From Colias croceus (lineage: Eukaryota; Arthropoda; Insecta; Lepidoptera; Pieridae), in assembly GCF_905220415.1 (NCBI RefSeq), contig NC_059549.1, positions 434,001-498,000 on the forward strand: a DNA stretch of 64,000 bases, read 5' to 3'. A program made the position numbers and the translations under genes. Every line of letters starts with the position of its first letter. Position 1 is the first letter of the stretch. This document shows, piece by piece, positions 33,301 to 44,028 of the stretch. The notes under the pieces are model-generated. The model ran no database searches, was not told where the DNA came from, and worked only from the letters and a program-made list of their open reading frames with translations.

Positions 33301-35474
33301 TAAGAGAAATATTGTTTTAATAATTTTTTTTATAGATGACACAAACAAACTCATTAAATTGAAAAATAAACAGACGATGATACAATGTAACCTCGTGGTA
33401 TTATCTCATACATCACTAAGTACGTTGTCATTTGTTTTTTTTTATCATACACGTTTTTAAGTCACGTTCGTTTCCATACTGTACATCTTAATAAGATTAA
33501 AAATTTGATAGGTAAAGGCCACGATTTTGGTATCTTTGAATCTGGCCAAAGAAGTTTCACTTCTGACATGTGTAGTTACTCGGCACACATGCTCTTTTTT
33601 ATTAATATAAGTTTATCCGCGTACTTATGTTTATAGTTAATCTACAAGTAATAAAGAGAACTACGTGTGTATATTCTAAAATTGTTTATACTTTATAATA
33701 AAACTAGCTTTCTGCCCGCGGCTTCACCCACTGTGTCTAAAAAGACTAAAAACTAATGAATTACGCGTACACATAAACCTTCCTGTTCAATCACTATATC
33801 TATTAAAAAACCGCATCATAATCCGTTGCGTTGTTTTAAAGATTTAAAGCATTCATAGTTATATAGGGACAGAAAAAGGGACTTTTTTTTATACTACCTA
33901 TGTAGTGTTAATCTAGATATTTTGAATTACTGTACACGTAAAGTAATTTTAAAATAAAGATAAATAACTTTGTTCCGGTGGTTCTTATCTCATACTTAAT
34001 ACAAATAACAAACAGACTATAACATCGTCTTCAATCTTCACATTACGTAAATAACTGGACATTATATAATATAACAATCTAGTTAAAGTATTGTTTTGTT
34101 CAAGTGTTTGCTGTCAATAAATCTAAATTGCTTATTAATATGCGGGTAGCACTGGTTTTCAGTTTAAGCCGGTTAGCTTGGATTCAAGTGATAAAAAAAA
34201 GAGGGGTTGCACTCCGGGAGTGCCGGCAGAAGTGAAAACTTGATTCATGTTTGATATTTTTGGAATGGTATCCGTCTTACGCATGGAATATAAGGGCTAA
34301 AAAAAAATCCGTCTTACGCTTTTTCGATCAGGCCACGTGTCCTGACGCGAGTTTAAGATTTTATACCCAACGCCGCTAAAGAAGTTTTCACTTCAAAAAA
34401 TGCTACCCTAAGCAAGTAAGAAGAATTTGATTATTATTTATTTTTAGTTGTTCTTTTTATTTTTAAGTAAAAGCCAAACCTATTTATGTATAAATATGAA
34501 TATATTTCATATTATTTAAAAATTAATAAGTACATAAGTAATCACTTCTGGCTTCCTACACATCACCTACAACTACAGATATAACACTTATATAATAATT
34601 ACCTATACTTTAAAATATTTATAAATCACAAACTACATCTCTTATTTCTCTTTTCCTTCCTTTCCTCTCTATCGCCACAGGAAGAGCGGCAGATGACATT
34701 GAAATGTCAAACGAGTTAAAATGATAGTTTCTTCATCGAATTGGAATTTATCTCGATTACAAAATAACTTGTATGAAAGTAACGACCTTTCGATTATTTG
34801 AGATTCGAGCCAAATGTATGAATTTTTTATATGTAGCAGAATTTGGAGAGAATCGATCTTTCGATTGAACGTTACAGGATCAATTGATTATTTCTTTATC
34901 TTTAGAAGTTGTATTTTTAGACTAGATGATATTTTTATTAATTCTAACTATTGGTTTTTATTCTGTTTGTATTAAACAATAATATTTTTTAGATTCAAGC
35001 GCGTTGAAGTCTTTTAGTCAATTTTGTAAAATAGCAAGTGTTATTGATGAAATCGTATAAAATTCGAAGTTTTCTAGATAATATATTAAAGAGACATAAA
35101 TAATAACAGTTATTAATAAAAAAGATGGTTAGCTGTTTGCAGGGAATTTAATTTCTTCCACTTTTTGCTTGTTTTTATTATTTTAAATTTGTAAGTGATT
35201 TATCAAAAATATAAATCTTATTAATAAAGTTAATCATACGTTTTCCTATTCACATTGAAATTAAAAGAGTAAATTAGAATAAAGGTGATTACTTTCATAA
35301 AACTACACAATTTTTATAAGCTAATCCGATACTTTAATACCAATGAATATTTGTTTTTAAAACTTCACTTTGTCAACTATTTACTTAATAATTGTATCAC
35401 TCACGTAGTGCTCCAGCAAAAACGCTGGCCCCACAGGAGACTACCGCCAGCAGACAGACGGACACACGAAACAT
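27349..35474 (-). CDS. JHBP/takeout-family secreted carrier, gene 1
   Basis: The family are secreted proteins that carry juvenile hormone or other hydrophobic ligands in haemolymph. Exons: 35474-35405, 29963-29735, 29328-29198, 28846-28709 and 27500-27349, giving 239 residues, the usual length. Residues 1-20 (MFRVSVCLLAVVSCGASVFA) form a signal peptide. C30 and C40 (ACSASDPNLNQC) are the N-terminal disulphide pair. FAKGIPELGIASLDP is the family's xGIPELxxxxxDP region. Later exons give LDFTANVTLKANYDMDG, LNIVIKYDYKTIDGYW, FTNLFGGNKELG and FANQNWSLIMQEIAP. Intron phases are 1-2-1-1, identical to gene 2. Intron 1 is 5.4 kb and contains E-box-bearing sequence. A second last exon of identical length and phase lies at 26859-27010. 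Ligand cannot be inferred; JHBP proper, takeout and other family members are not separable by eye. Confidence 0.9.
28229..28417 (-). repeat. Family A repeat, copy 3
   Basis: Begins TAAGCTATTGCATAGCTTTT and ends TGCCACACGTCGTTTTTTT. It carries an internal short tandem duplication of GAGAAATTCC. In JHBP gene 1, intron 4. Confidence 0.75.
29566..29592 (+). repeat. tRNA-like B-box word, possible SINE relic
   Basis: GGGTTCGATTCCCATTTCAT fits a Pol III B box. I see no matching A box at the right distance and no cloverleaf, so this is not called a tRNA gene. Confidence 0.3.
31225..31395. promoter_or_regulatory. GC-richer island with CACGTG E-box in JHBP gene 1 intron 1
   Basis: Stands out from the AT-rich intron. 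CACGTG lies at 31334-31339 beside ACTCGAGCGAGT, with CACTCAAGTGTG and GTGTGGACACACAC nearby. CACGTG is the classic bHLH (CLOCK/CYCLE type) site and some takeout genes are clock-controlled. A link here is inference. Confidence 0.3.
32112..32155 (+). repeat. Family G repeat, head fragment
   Basis: CTAGCTGCCCATGCATATAG followed by GTTGTTCTGCCC, partly matching the head of the inverted family G copy at 37846-38006. Confidence 0.35.
32322..32521 (+). repeat. Family D repeat, full-length
   Basis: Head ACTAGCAGCTCCGTGCGGTT, middle ACCTTCCTCGATAAATGGGC, then (AAAC)n and tail TTTATAATATTAGTATAGAT. Confidence 0.8.
33515..33594 (+). mobile_element. Family F end fragment
   Basis: GCCAAAGAAGTTTCACTTCT followed by GACATGTGTAG and CTCGGCACACATGC. 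It corresponds to one end of the family F elements. Confidence 0.5.
33703..33909 (+). repeat. Family E repeat, degenerate
   Basis: Head ACTAGCTTTCTGCCCGCGGC, then CGCATCATAATCCGTTGCG and TATAGGGACAGAAAAAGGGA, ending ACTACCTATGTAGTG. Confidence 0.65.
34203..34395 (-). mobile_element. MITE-like element (family F, subfamily 2), copy 2
   Basis: Inverse of the 9118 element. GGGGTTGCACTCCGGGAGTG at one end and GAAGTTTTCACTTC at the other. It also shares CGTGTCCTGACGCGAGTTTA with the first copy. Confidence 0.65.
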
Positions 35475-35519
35475 TATCAATAAATTGTATATAAAAAACC
35501 CGCTATAGTTAACCGCTCT

Positions 35520-35562
35520 CACTATACTGCGAGTTACCGTATCGCACGTTACGTTATATAGC
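35520..35562 (-). promoter_or_regulatory. Core promoter of JHBP gene 1
   Basis: On the minus strand TATATAA occupies 35560-35554, and an arthropod-type initiator GCAGTA has its A at 35528, 32 nt downstream. The inferred 5'UTR is about 54 nt. Spacing is what a TATA/Inr promoter requires. Confidence 0.6.
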
Positions 35563-36980
35563 TTACGCAAGTATCAATAACGTTCGGTCCGACTGTTTAC
35601 AGTGCGTTCACCTACTTCGATGTATATGAGAAATATTCAGCCTTTTTTTACTTATTTTGGTATTTTATTAATAGAGAAATATGTGATTTTTTTGTAGAAT
35701 TAAAGGTGGTGAAATTCTATCCACTGTCAAATATTTGTTTAAGTGAATACATGATAGAATAGCGTTGGAAGAAGCTTATTAGAGACAATTGATATATAAT
35801 TCCTAATATGTACTTCTCTCACATCTTATGATTAATTCAAAATATTCTCTTATAAATGTAGAGTCTTATCAATATATGTCTAGTTATTGCAACTAAAATA
35901 ATAAATAAGAAAGTGTATTTTTATATTATGTAAAAATTTATGAGATTGATGAGCGAATTTTGATAAAATACTCATTGATTAGACCTTGGATAAACAGGTA
36001 ATTTTAATCATACTAAGAGCACATCTTCATTCCAATAAAATTATCGGCTGATGCTTTTACGATCTTGGGCCGGGTTATATTGGGATAATTATTTGGTAGG
36101 TAATCTAGATTCTAGACAATAGGGTAGATTATTTGATATTTATCAACATATTATTCGTACTATATTATAATAATTATTTAACAAATACTAAACCGCTTTT
36201 GAACGGTCAAAACTGGACAGATTTTGAATGGTACCTACCGAAAGGCTTTCAAATAAAATAAAAAAGAATCATCAAATCGGTTCACTCATTGGAAAGTTCT
36301 GAGGCAAAACCCCAAAAAATACAGAACCTAATTTTTGAGGTCGGTGGAAAAATAATAAAAATTGTTTATTTGGAATCAAAACAACATCTAAACATACAAA
36401 ATAACATGGATAATGTAAGTATCTTAAGTACAAATTCCCTTTTTCTACATAGCAAGATATTCTTATATTGTGTATTTTCATAATAAGAACATTTTTAAGC
36501 AATCCCAAAAATGCATTATGCATATAGTTTGATGAAGTTCAATGAGCTATTCATTGCAAAAATATGGACGACAAAGAAACTTGAAGCCTTAATAAATATT
36601 ATTTTATTTGTATTGTACTACGTGATATTTAAGCTTACGAAACATTACCTATAGGTATGTTATTGTAAATATTAAGTTTTAAAACGTACGTTCATCAATT
36701 TTATTAAACATAGTAAAGTCGAGAAATTCACAAGTACGTATTAATTATTTATAAGTGTCACCGTTAAAAAATAAACAATTCTTTTTACTCTAAATATATT
36801 AAACTCATTTTTTTCCGAAAAACCAACAGAGATATTGCGATAATTAATTAACTTACACTTTACTACTATATCAAGTAAGTTTAATATTATGTCGTTTATT
36901 TGACACTTAGGAGCTGAAAATAATCTTTATATGCGAAGTGTTTGATGGAAATGATCGATAATTTGTATAATTATTTTACA

Positions 36981-37302
36981 ACTAGCGGTCAGCCCCGGCT
37001 TCGCCCGTGGTACCTACATGTTTACGTTTTTTTTCATAAGAACCATCCTCGAACTGCAAAGAATAGATTCCGCAGCGCACGCGATGACAGAATTTTTATT
37101 AAGGATTTTTTTACTCCTTGGGTTACATTAGTGCATTTTTGAATTTTTATGAAAATGCAATATAGCCTATGTTGCTCAGTGAAGATGCAGCTTTCTAATG
37201 GTGAAAGAATTGTTGAAATCGGTCCAGTTGTTTATGCGTGAAAACCAACCATACATACATGCATAATTACAAACCTTTCCTCTTTATAATATTAGTATAG
37301 AT
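36981..37302 (+). repeat. Family C repeat, long form
   Basis: Head ACTAGCGGTCAGCCCCGGCT, then GTTTACGTTTTTTTTCATAA, a middle with GCTTTCTAATGGTGAAAGAA and tail TTTATAATATTAGTATAGAT. A similar long form lies inverted at 39104-39366. Confidence 0.75.
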
Positions 37303-37628
37303 AAAAACTTAAATAAACTTGTAATTGATAGGGTCCTACGTGATCAAAGTCAGCTATATTTAGCTAGAGTTAAATTAATAACAAGTTTCCTAATGTTTGT
37401 TTATTTAATGAGATATTTCGAGGGTCAAATACCTAAAGGTATGTTTGTTTATTCCTCAAACCTACACGCTGACCCTTTAAAACTTTTCTTAGCTTATTTA
37501 AATATTATTGTTAAGGTCATGGTTTCTTGTAAGACTGTCTTCAATCGCATAATATCCCGAATTAGAATGAAAGTAGAAAAAATATAACTTTATTAAATAA
37601 GTCTCTATCTCTTGTCTCTATATATAAA

Positions 37629-37845
37629 ACTAGATTTCCGCCCGCGGCTTCGCACGCGTTTTCTAAGGAAAACCCGCATAGTTCCCGTTCCCGTGGAATT
37701 TCCGGGATAAAACCTATGTGTTAATCCAAGTTACCATCTATACGTGGGCTAAATTTCATTCTAATCGGTTCAGTAGTATTTGCTTGAAAGAGTAACAAAC
37801 ACACACACATCCTCACTAACATTCGCATTTATAATATTAGTAGGA
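37629..37845 (+). repeat. Family B repeat
   Basis: Head ACTAGATTTCCGCCCGCGGC, middle TAGTTCCCGTTCCCGTGGAA and tail TTTATAATATTAGTAGGAT. Its tail touches the next repeat. Confidence 0.75.
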
Positions 37846-38006
37846 TTCTCGTTCAATGTGTAACCATACTCCTCCGAAATGGTTGGACCGATTCTCAGGA
37901 AATTTTGTAAAATTGCCTGTTGGGTATATTTGAGAATTAACCAACATCTATTATTCCTCAAAGTGATAGGAGTAAGGCAGAACAACGTTTGCCGGGACAG
38001 CTAGTA
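37846..38006 (-). repeat. Family G repeat, inverted
   Basis: Reads CCGAAATGGTTGGACCGATT and ends CGTTTGCCGGGACAGCTAGT. Its reverse complement begins ACTAGCTGTCCCGGCAAACG, a head distinct from B-E. Confidence 0.7.
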
Positions 38007-38415
38007 ATGGTTGTGTGATGATTCAATTTCCTTATCAATAAAAATTAAGATTTGAGAATGTACCTCGATTTAGGAATGTCAAAAGCAAAAAATAATAAAA
38101 TCTAATAAATTATTATCAAAAATTATTAAAGTATCCATGTCTCAGTGAATGAAAAAATTTTCATCAATGTTATAGTAGCAAAAATTACGTTATGCAAGTT
38201 ATTTAAGTGACTAGGAAAATTACGAGTAGGTAGGCTCTGTGGGTAGGCTTCTTTAAAAACTGACGCCTGATCATAAATGCAAAGCAATTTGGTTTTGAAG
38301 ATCGTGATAAGCATAAATTGAAAGATAAAACAGAATTATATATATTACAATTAATATCATGGACCTGGATCCATCGTCTTTGAAATATTTTTGAGGATGT
38401 TAAAGTAATTATAAT

Positions 38416-38602
38416 CCATATTAATATTATAAATGCGAAAGTAACTCTGTCTGTCTGTCAGTTACTCAATCACGCCTAAACTACTGAACCAATTTGCATG
38501 AAATTTGGTATGGAGATATTTTGATACCCGAGAAAGGACATAGGCTACCTTTTATTGCGAAATATGTAGATACCACGGGCGAAGCCGGGGCGGACCACTA
38601 GT
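38416..38602 (-). repeat. Chimeric repeat: family B tail joined to family C head
   Basis: One end (CCATATTAATATTATAAATG, CTGTCTGTCAGTTACTCAAT) is family B; the other (ACCACGGGCGAAGCCGGGGC, GGACCACTAGT) is family C. The join falls near 38560. Confidence 0.65.
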
Positions 38603-38738
38603 CATAAATAAAAAAACAAATATTATATTATGTATCAGGTAAGTTCTTAGAAATTTTTTCATGTCTTTGTAATGGCATTCATTTCCTCACGCCTGAGATT
38701 AAATGATAAACCATCTCCTTTTAACTTTTATATTTAAA

Positions 38739-39023
38739 ATGAAGTCTTCATCATGGAGAATGTGTTTGATTTTGCATAGATCTTTGTGTCTCCTATTAGG
38801 TTTAACAAAAAATCCTCTGCCATGGAGGTCTGATGGCAGTCGAGAAACCCGACAACTACATATAACTTACTTAGTAGAATCAAAAAACCAAATTATTACT
38901 GATCAAATTTTTAAGATCCAGCGCACACAAGGTGAAAATTCTCTATCGGTGCATACCCTAAATATTAATGGAACTAAAATAGCTACGTTGGATTCAAATA
39001 GAAGCAGGGGATTAAGCATTTAA
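38739..39023 (+). CDS. Hypothetical small ORF with signal-like N-terminus
   Basis: Encodes 95 residues from MKSSSWRMCLILHRSLCLLL. The first 21 residues are hydrophobic with a basic start, like a signal peptide. The remainder is hydrophilic (for example NPLPWRSDGSRETRQLHITY and GENSLSVHTLNINGTKIATL) and less biased to F/I/Y/N than random AT-rich ORFs here. A tract CTCCTATTAG at about 38791-38800 could equally be a splice acceptor, making the rest an exon. I do not recognise the family. It could be a transposon fragment, since repeats flank it on both sides. Confidence 0.25.
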   Translation: MKSSSWRMCLILHRSLCLLLGLTKNPLPWRSDGSRETRQLHITYLVESKNQIITDQIFKIQRTQGENSLSVHTLNINGTKIATLDSNRSRGLSI

Positions 39024-39103
39024 CTGCCATTAGAATGAGTGTGACGATCTCCACCTATGATTGCGGAGATAATATATTTTTCTAAGTTGCATTTTTGAGT
39101 AAT

Positions 39104-39366
39104 CTATACTAATATTATAAGAGGAATGGGTTTGTATGTATGTATGGTTTTCACGCATAAACTACTGGACCGATTTCAAAAATTCTTTGACCATAAGAAA
39201 GCTGCACCTTCACTGAGCAACATAGGCATTTTCAAAAAAATTAGAGATCCTTACCAAAAATGCAATAATGTAACCCAAGGTGTAAAAAATTCTTTAATAA
39301 AAATGGTTCTTATGAAAAAAACGTAAACATGTAGGTACCACGAGCGAAGCCGGGGCGGACCGCTAG
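39104..39366 (-). repeat. Family C repeat, long form, inverted
   Basis: Starts CTATACTAATATTATAAGAG and ends CGGGGCGGACCGCTAGTT. With 36981-37302 it forms an inverted pair about 1.8 kb apart. Confidence 0.75.
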
Positions 39367-39842
39367 TTCGCAAATATTTTTATGAGCTTTGAAGTGACCA
39401 TTCTTCACGACATCGCAGTAACTACAGTAAGGTTTAAAGATATCACAGCGACATTTATATATTATGTTCTTTGTAATTTTATAATTATGAAGGACAGTAT
39501 CCTGCATTATGTTTTTGCTCTCACGTCTGTCTGTCTGTTATAATCTTCAACGTCGTGATGTTGTACATAATAAATATCAGTTGTCATATTTAAATTGTCA
39601 TCATTAAAAAAAATAATAACCTGGTTTTTGGCGATTATTTTTATGTTGTTTTAATTGTGAGGAGTATTCAAATTCCAGGCATGTCGTGGAAAAACTTTTG
39701 TATCTACTATAGGTAATCACTATTCGTAGTACTAATTCAAATTATTGACAATGAAAGAAAAATCTTTATAGCACAACAAACTTGTTTGTTACCATGTTGA
39801 AGTTCCGTTTTATTAATTAACTAATGCAATAAATTAATTATT

Positions 39843-40025
39843 ATTGAAGTGAAACTTCTTTATCGGGGTTGGAAAAAAATTAAGTGTAACATTTTTTCGT
39901 TACGCGCCATCTTTTTCTCATCTCTACCGTGATTCGGTATTTCTGTAAAGTTGCATATAGTAAATTATTAAAATAAGGTCACAAAGAAGTTTCACTTCTT
40001 ACGTGTGTACACTAGTACACGCATA
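39843..40025 (+). mobile_element. MITE-like element (family F), good copy
   Basis: TIR-like ends ATTGAAGTGAAACTTCTTTA and AAAGAAGTTTCACTTCTTAC enclose CGTTACGCGCCATCTTTTTC and a GATTCGGTATTTCTGTAAAG core. TGTGTACACTAGTACACGCA follows the right end. Confidence 0.7.
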
Positions 40026-41148
40026 CATTTTTTTTAAACCAAACGACAATACAGCAAAAATATGTATGTTTACTACATGGCTATGTTTTGAAGATTCTAT
40101 TCAAAATATATTCAAATTCGTCACCGGATAAACTGGTAAAAAACAACATCAAAGGAATGTGTGACATGTATCACATCCTTTCGTTTCACACATGTCATGA
40201 CTCTTTATGATGTTCAATGAGACCGGCTCTGACGTAGAGTGTTGACGTCTTTTGGTAATAAAACTAAATTATAGTTGCTACAGGAGTTGTTAATAATGGG
40301 ATAGGTGTAGTAAAGGAGATTGTTGGTAGCCGTGAATACTCTTGGTTTTATTTTCATTTATGTGAATACCAGTATTATTTTGTATACGTATAGATAGATA
40401 TAAAATAAATGAATTTTGAAATCCAACTAATTTATAACGAATGTAATAATTGACATGAGTTTTCTAAGGGAATAATATCTATTCCATTTTTTCAATAATA
40501 AGTATATATTTATTGCTTATGTAATTGAAACCGAATAATTGAAAAACTATTATGTAGGTATGTCAGTAACGATGTCAAAGGTGAATGTATGTCTACCTAA
40601 TATACACGCACTATACCTTCACGTAATACGTAGGTAATAAAGTTTTTTTGATCTGTGGTTTTTTATGTTAACCATGAGGAAAAAATTAATATAATATTTA
40701 GTATAGTTTTATATTATTATCTGTGGTAATTTAGTCAAATTGTTTACAAAATTTCGGCAATTTTACACAACGAATCTAACCAAAAATAATTGCATTAAAT
40801 TGATGATGAAGATTTCCATTTTTAACGAATTATGTAACTGCATATTTTAATTTGTAACTTGGTTTAAAATAATTACAATAATGCAGTGAATACAAAAGTA
40901 GATGCAAATCCTTTTAAAGTATTTACCATAAAAGTTATACTACTTCCTATACTAACGTTACTTGATAGTTTCAATGGAAACAGTAGGTACCTATTGCTGA
41001 CGTATGTATGGTCACGTATACCCTCGGCCATGGTCATTGCCACCAGTCAACCCTCACGTATCTACTTTAATTAATACAATATTGTTTATATGTAACTTTA
41101 ACAGGAAAAGTTAACAATAAAAGTCTGGTAATACTAGTTTAGTATTAT

Positions 41149-41345
41149 ACTAGCTGTGCCCCGCGGTTTCACCCGCATTGCTCCGCTCCTGTTAGTCTTA
41201 GGGTGATGATATATAGCCTATAACGTTCCTCAATAAATGGGCTATCTAACACCGAAATAATTTTTCAAATCGGTCCAGTGGTTCCTGAGATTAGCGCATT
41301 CAAACAAACAAACTCTTCAGCTTTATAATATTAGTAAGAATAGAT
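41149..41345 (+). repeat. Family D repeat, full-length
   Basis: Head ACTAGCTGTGCCCCGCGGTT, middle GTTCCTCAATAAATGGGCTA and tail TTTATAATATTAGTAAGAA. Confidence 0.8.
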
Positions 41346-42033
41346 TGTCTGTGGTTATACTTAGTAAGAGGCATTTTGTTGTTTCTTTATGGTAATTATA
41401 ACACTTTTTCCAACAGTTTGTTGTCTAAAAATAACATAATTGGCTTAATTTTAATCTAGGATGATGAATGCAGAATTATTTTTAAATTATGTCACGGATA
41501 TTGATGGAGTCCACGTGTACACAGACGATTTTTTCAATGTTAACTTTAACTTAAAATACTATAATAATTTAAAATAGTTAAAGTACCTTGTATATAAAAG
41601 AAATATTTAAACTCTTTCACCGTTACCTGGAAAAGAGTATTGCATTTGGTGTTAAGAAATCTACAATATTATGTTAGCCCTAGTAGAAATTATTTATCTT
41701 ATATAAGGATGCCGTATACGCAAGTGAAGTAAATAAAAGGACAAAAAATTCGTATCAATAATATTAGTAAGGATTGGAAAGTTTCCTATCTGTTTCCAAT
41801 AAAAGTAATTTATAGTTACATCCGTATTATTAAAGGATAATTAAGAGATTCATCGAAAAAACGCATACATAAAACACCTTCGCTTACTCACATATTGTGT
41901 TTTTAAATCATTTCCCAGTTGTACGGAAGATTAAAGGCCAATGTCAACGACCTTTGAGGCTTTTGTTTAACTATTCATGATTCATTCATTTACCATAATA
42001 TATTTAATTATATTAAACGTGTGTAATCTTAAA

Positions 42034-42275
42034 TCCATACTAATATTGTAAATGCGAAAGTAACTCTGTCTGTCTGTTACTCAATCACGCCTTAAACACT
42101 GAACCAATTTGCATGAAATTTGGTATAGAGATATTTTGATACCCGAGAAAGGACATAGGCTACTTCTTACCCCGGGAAATATATGGATAGGTTTTATCCC
42201 GGAAGTCCCACGGGAACGGGAATTATGCGGGTTTTTTTTTGACTGCGCGGGCGAAGCTGCGGGTGGAAAGCTAGT
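42034..42275 (-). repeat. Family B repeat, full-length, inverted
   Basis: Starts TCCATACTAATATTGTAAAT and ends GGGTGGAAAGCTAGT. It is joined directly to the next family D copy. Confidence 0.8.
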
Positions 42276-42417
42276 CTTTATTATAAAGCTGAAGAGTTTG
42301 TTTGTTTGAACGCACTAATCTCAGGAACTACTGGTCCGATTTGAAAAATATATATCATCGCACTAAAACCAATAGAAGCGGAGCAATGCGAGTAAAACCG
42401 CAGAGCACGGCTAGTAT
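42276..42417 (-). repeat. Family D repeat, inverted, abutting family B
   Basis: TTATAAAGCTGAAGAGTTTG at one end and CGCAGAGCACGGCTAGTATT at the other. It lies head-to-tail with the preceding family B copy, without spacer. Confidence 0.7.
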
Positions 42418-42539
42418 TAAATATTGAGAGTTTAAATTAGTTCAGACACATTTATTGTATGTACTTTATTTAGAGAAAGAGGTTAAATTTTATCAATATG
42501 GATGAATATGGATATATATTTATGTTGAATATGGATGGG

Positions 42540-43656
42540 AATATCTTTTAGTACGGGAGCTATCAACGTTAAAAAAAAAGTCATTTTAGTATAGTTGGGT
42601 TTTTGATATACTGTTTCTCTTGATATTTCGGTTAGAGTTCGGGCTGTCTGGCTGGCCGCAGTGGTTGCGTTTATTATTGCGCATCATATCTGCACAGGAA
42701 AATATCCTTAATTTAAAGTCATTTTTTAACGCGTAATTTTTAATCTTTTGCCTTTAGATAGATCCATCAGACATAATTTTTTTATTGCAAGACGTTTTTT
42801 TCGTTGTAAAATAGGTGCCATACGCAATTTTTATTTCAAACTAACTAAAATGTCATCGAAATAAGTGAAATTACATCAACATGAGTCCGCTTAAAAGGTA
42901 AGTAATAACTTTATTATTTATATTATATTATCCTTTCTTAATACTTATATTGAATAATTAGTAAACTAATATTTTTAATAGATGGTTTCATATTTATTAC
43001 ACTTTTGGGTATAAATATGAATTTGATGATATTTGTATTTTCTAGTGCTTGATTTTACGCGAGTATTATACATTTTGAAATTAAAGACTTGGGAAAATAA
43101 TACAATGAATAAATCGCGTTTAAAATCCGTTAAAAAGTATTTAATTTCTTGATGAAATTTGGTTTTTATCAAGTTTACATTAACGTCCTATTTGAGGTTC
43201 GTTGGGAAAAAGGAGGCGATATGGTAGATTGTTGCAATAAAACTGTAAATAGTAAAATGAATATTATATATAGTATAAGTAACACAGTGATTACTTATCC
43301 TTCACTGGGACTCATGTTGATGGAATTTCACTTATTTCGATGATATTTTAATTATTTTGAAATAAAAATTGCGTCTGGCACCTATTTAACAACGAAAAAA
43401 ACGTCTTGCAATAAAAAATGTATGTCTAATGGATCTATCTAAAGGCAAACGATTAAAAATTACGCGTTAAAAAATGACTTTAAATTAAGGATATTTTCCT
43501 GTGCAGATAAGATGCGCACTATTAAACGCAACCACTGCGGCCAGCCAGACAGCTCGGACTGTAACCGAAATAGCAAGAGGAACAGCATATCAAAGAACCA
43601 ACTATACTAAAATGCTCACTTGTCAACGTTGCTACCTCCTAGAATATTTTATTCAA
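42540..43656. mobile_element. 1.1-kb foldback element with arms of about 330 bp
   Basis: Left arm about 42560-42915 and right arm about 43275-43640 are reverse complements with scattered differences. Landmarks: TTTTAGTATAGTTGG (left) and CCAACTATACTAAAA (right); TAACGCGTAATTTTTAATC and GATTAAAAATTACGCGTTA; GATAGATCCATCAGACAT and ATGTCTAATGGATCTATC. AT-rich spacer of about 360 bp, no transposase. This is a non-autonomous DNA element with very long TIRs. If transcribed it would form a long double-stranded RNA. It ends about 320 bp before the TATA box of JHBP gene 2. Confidence 0.8.
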
Positions 43657-43974
43657 ATTTTTTAGTCCCAGCCAAACCGGGTGAAGTCGGGCCAAGAGAC
43701 TTACATTAGTATTTTATGATATTACGTCTATATTATTTGAAGTGTACTGTGTAATTTAAACGGATACTCTATTTATAGAGTTTTTAGTTTTTCTATGATG
43801 AATATAATTTTTGTTCTACTTATACTCTTTAACTGTCTCTACCTACTTTACAATATCGTTAAACCACAAACTTGCATTGCCCACGTAACTGTAGAGTCAA
43901 GGTACTTAATAATGGAATAATTTCCAAATTCACTGCTAATTGTCAATTTAACAGTAATTAAGAAATGAAGAGAC

Positions 43975-44028
43975 TATAAAAATGTAGTGTCATTAAAAAG
44001 TTGTGTTTTGTGAAGTGCATGAAGCAAA
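43975..44028 (+). promoter_or_regulatory. Core promoter region of JHBP gene 2
   Basis: TATAAAAA starts at 43975, 54 nt before the start codon. A start near 44005 is expected by spacing, but no strong initiator word is visible. Confidence 0.45.

Larger units (their letters stand above)
29964..35404 (-). other. Intron 1 of JHBP gene 1
   Basis: A 5.4-kb AT-rich intron without another JHBP-like exon that I can read on either strand. It carries a less AT-rich island at about 31225-31395, repeats at 32322-32521, 33515-33594, 33703-33909 and 34203-34395, and fragments at 32112 and 32935. Confidence 0.7.
35563..44028. other. Intergenic region between divergent JHBP genes 1 and 2
   Basis: About 8.5 kb of AT-rich DNA densely packed with repeats of families B, C, D, F and G and a 1.1-kb foldback. 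The only ORF with any coding look is at 38739-39023. The rest holds no exon I can support. Confidence 0.6.

Noticed and set aside
42109..42309. Recurrent short protein MHEIWYRDILIPEKGH (also at 60219 and, on the minus strand, 7366)
   Set aside because: It is the same translated stretch of the family B repeat each time, so it is repeat sequence and not a gene family.
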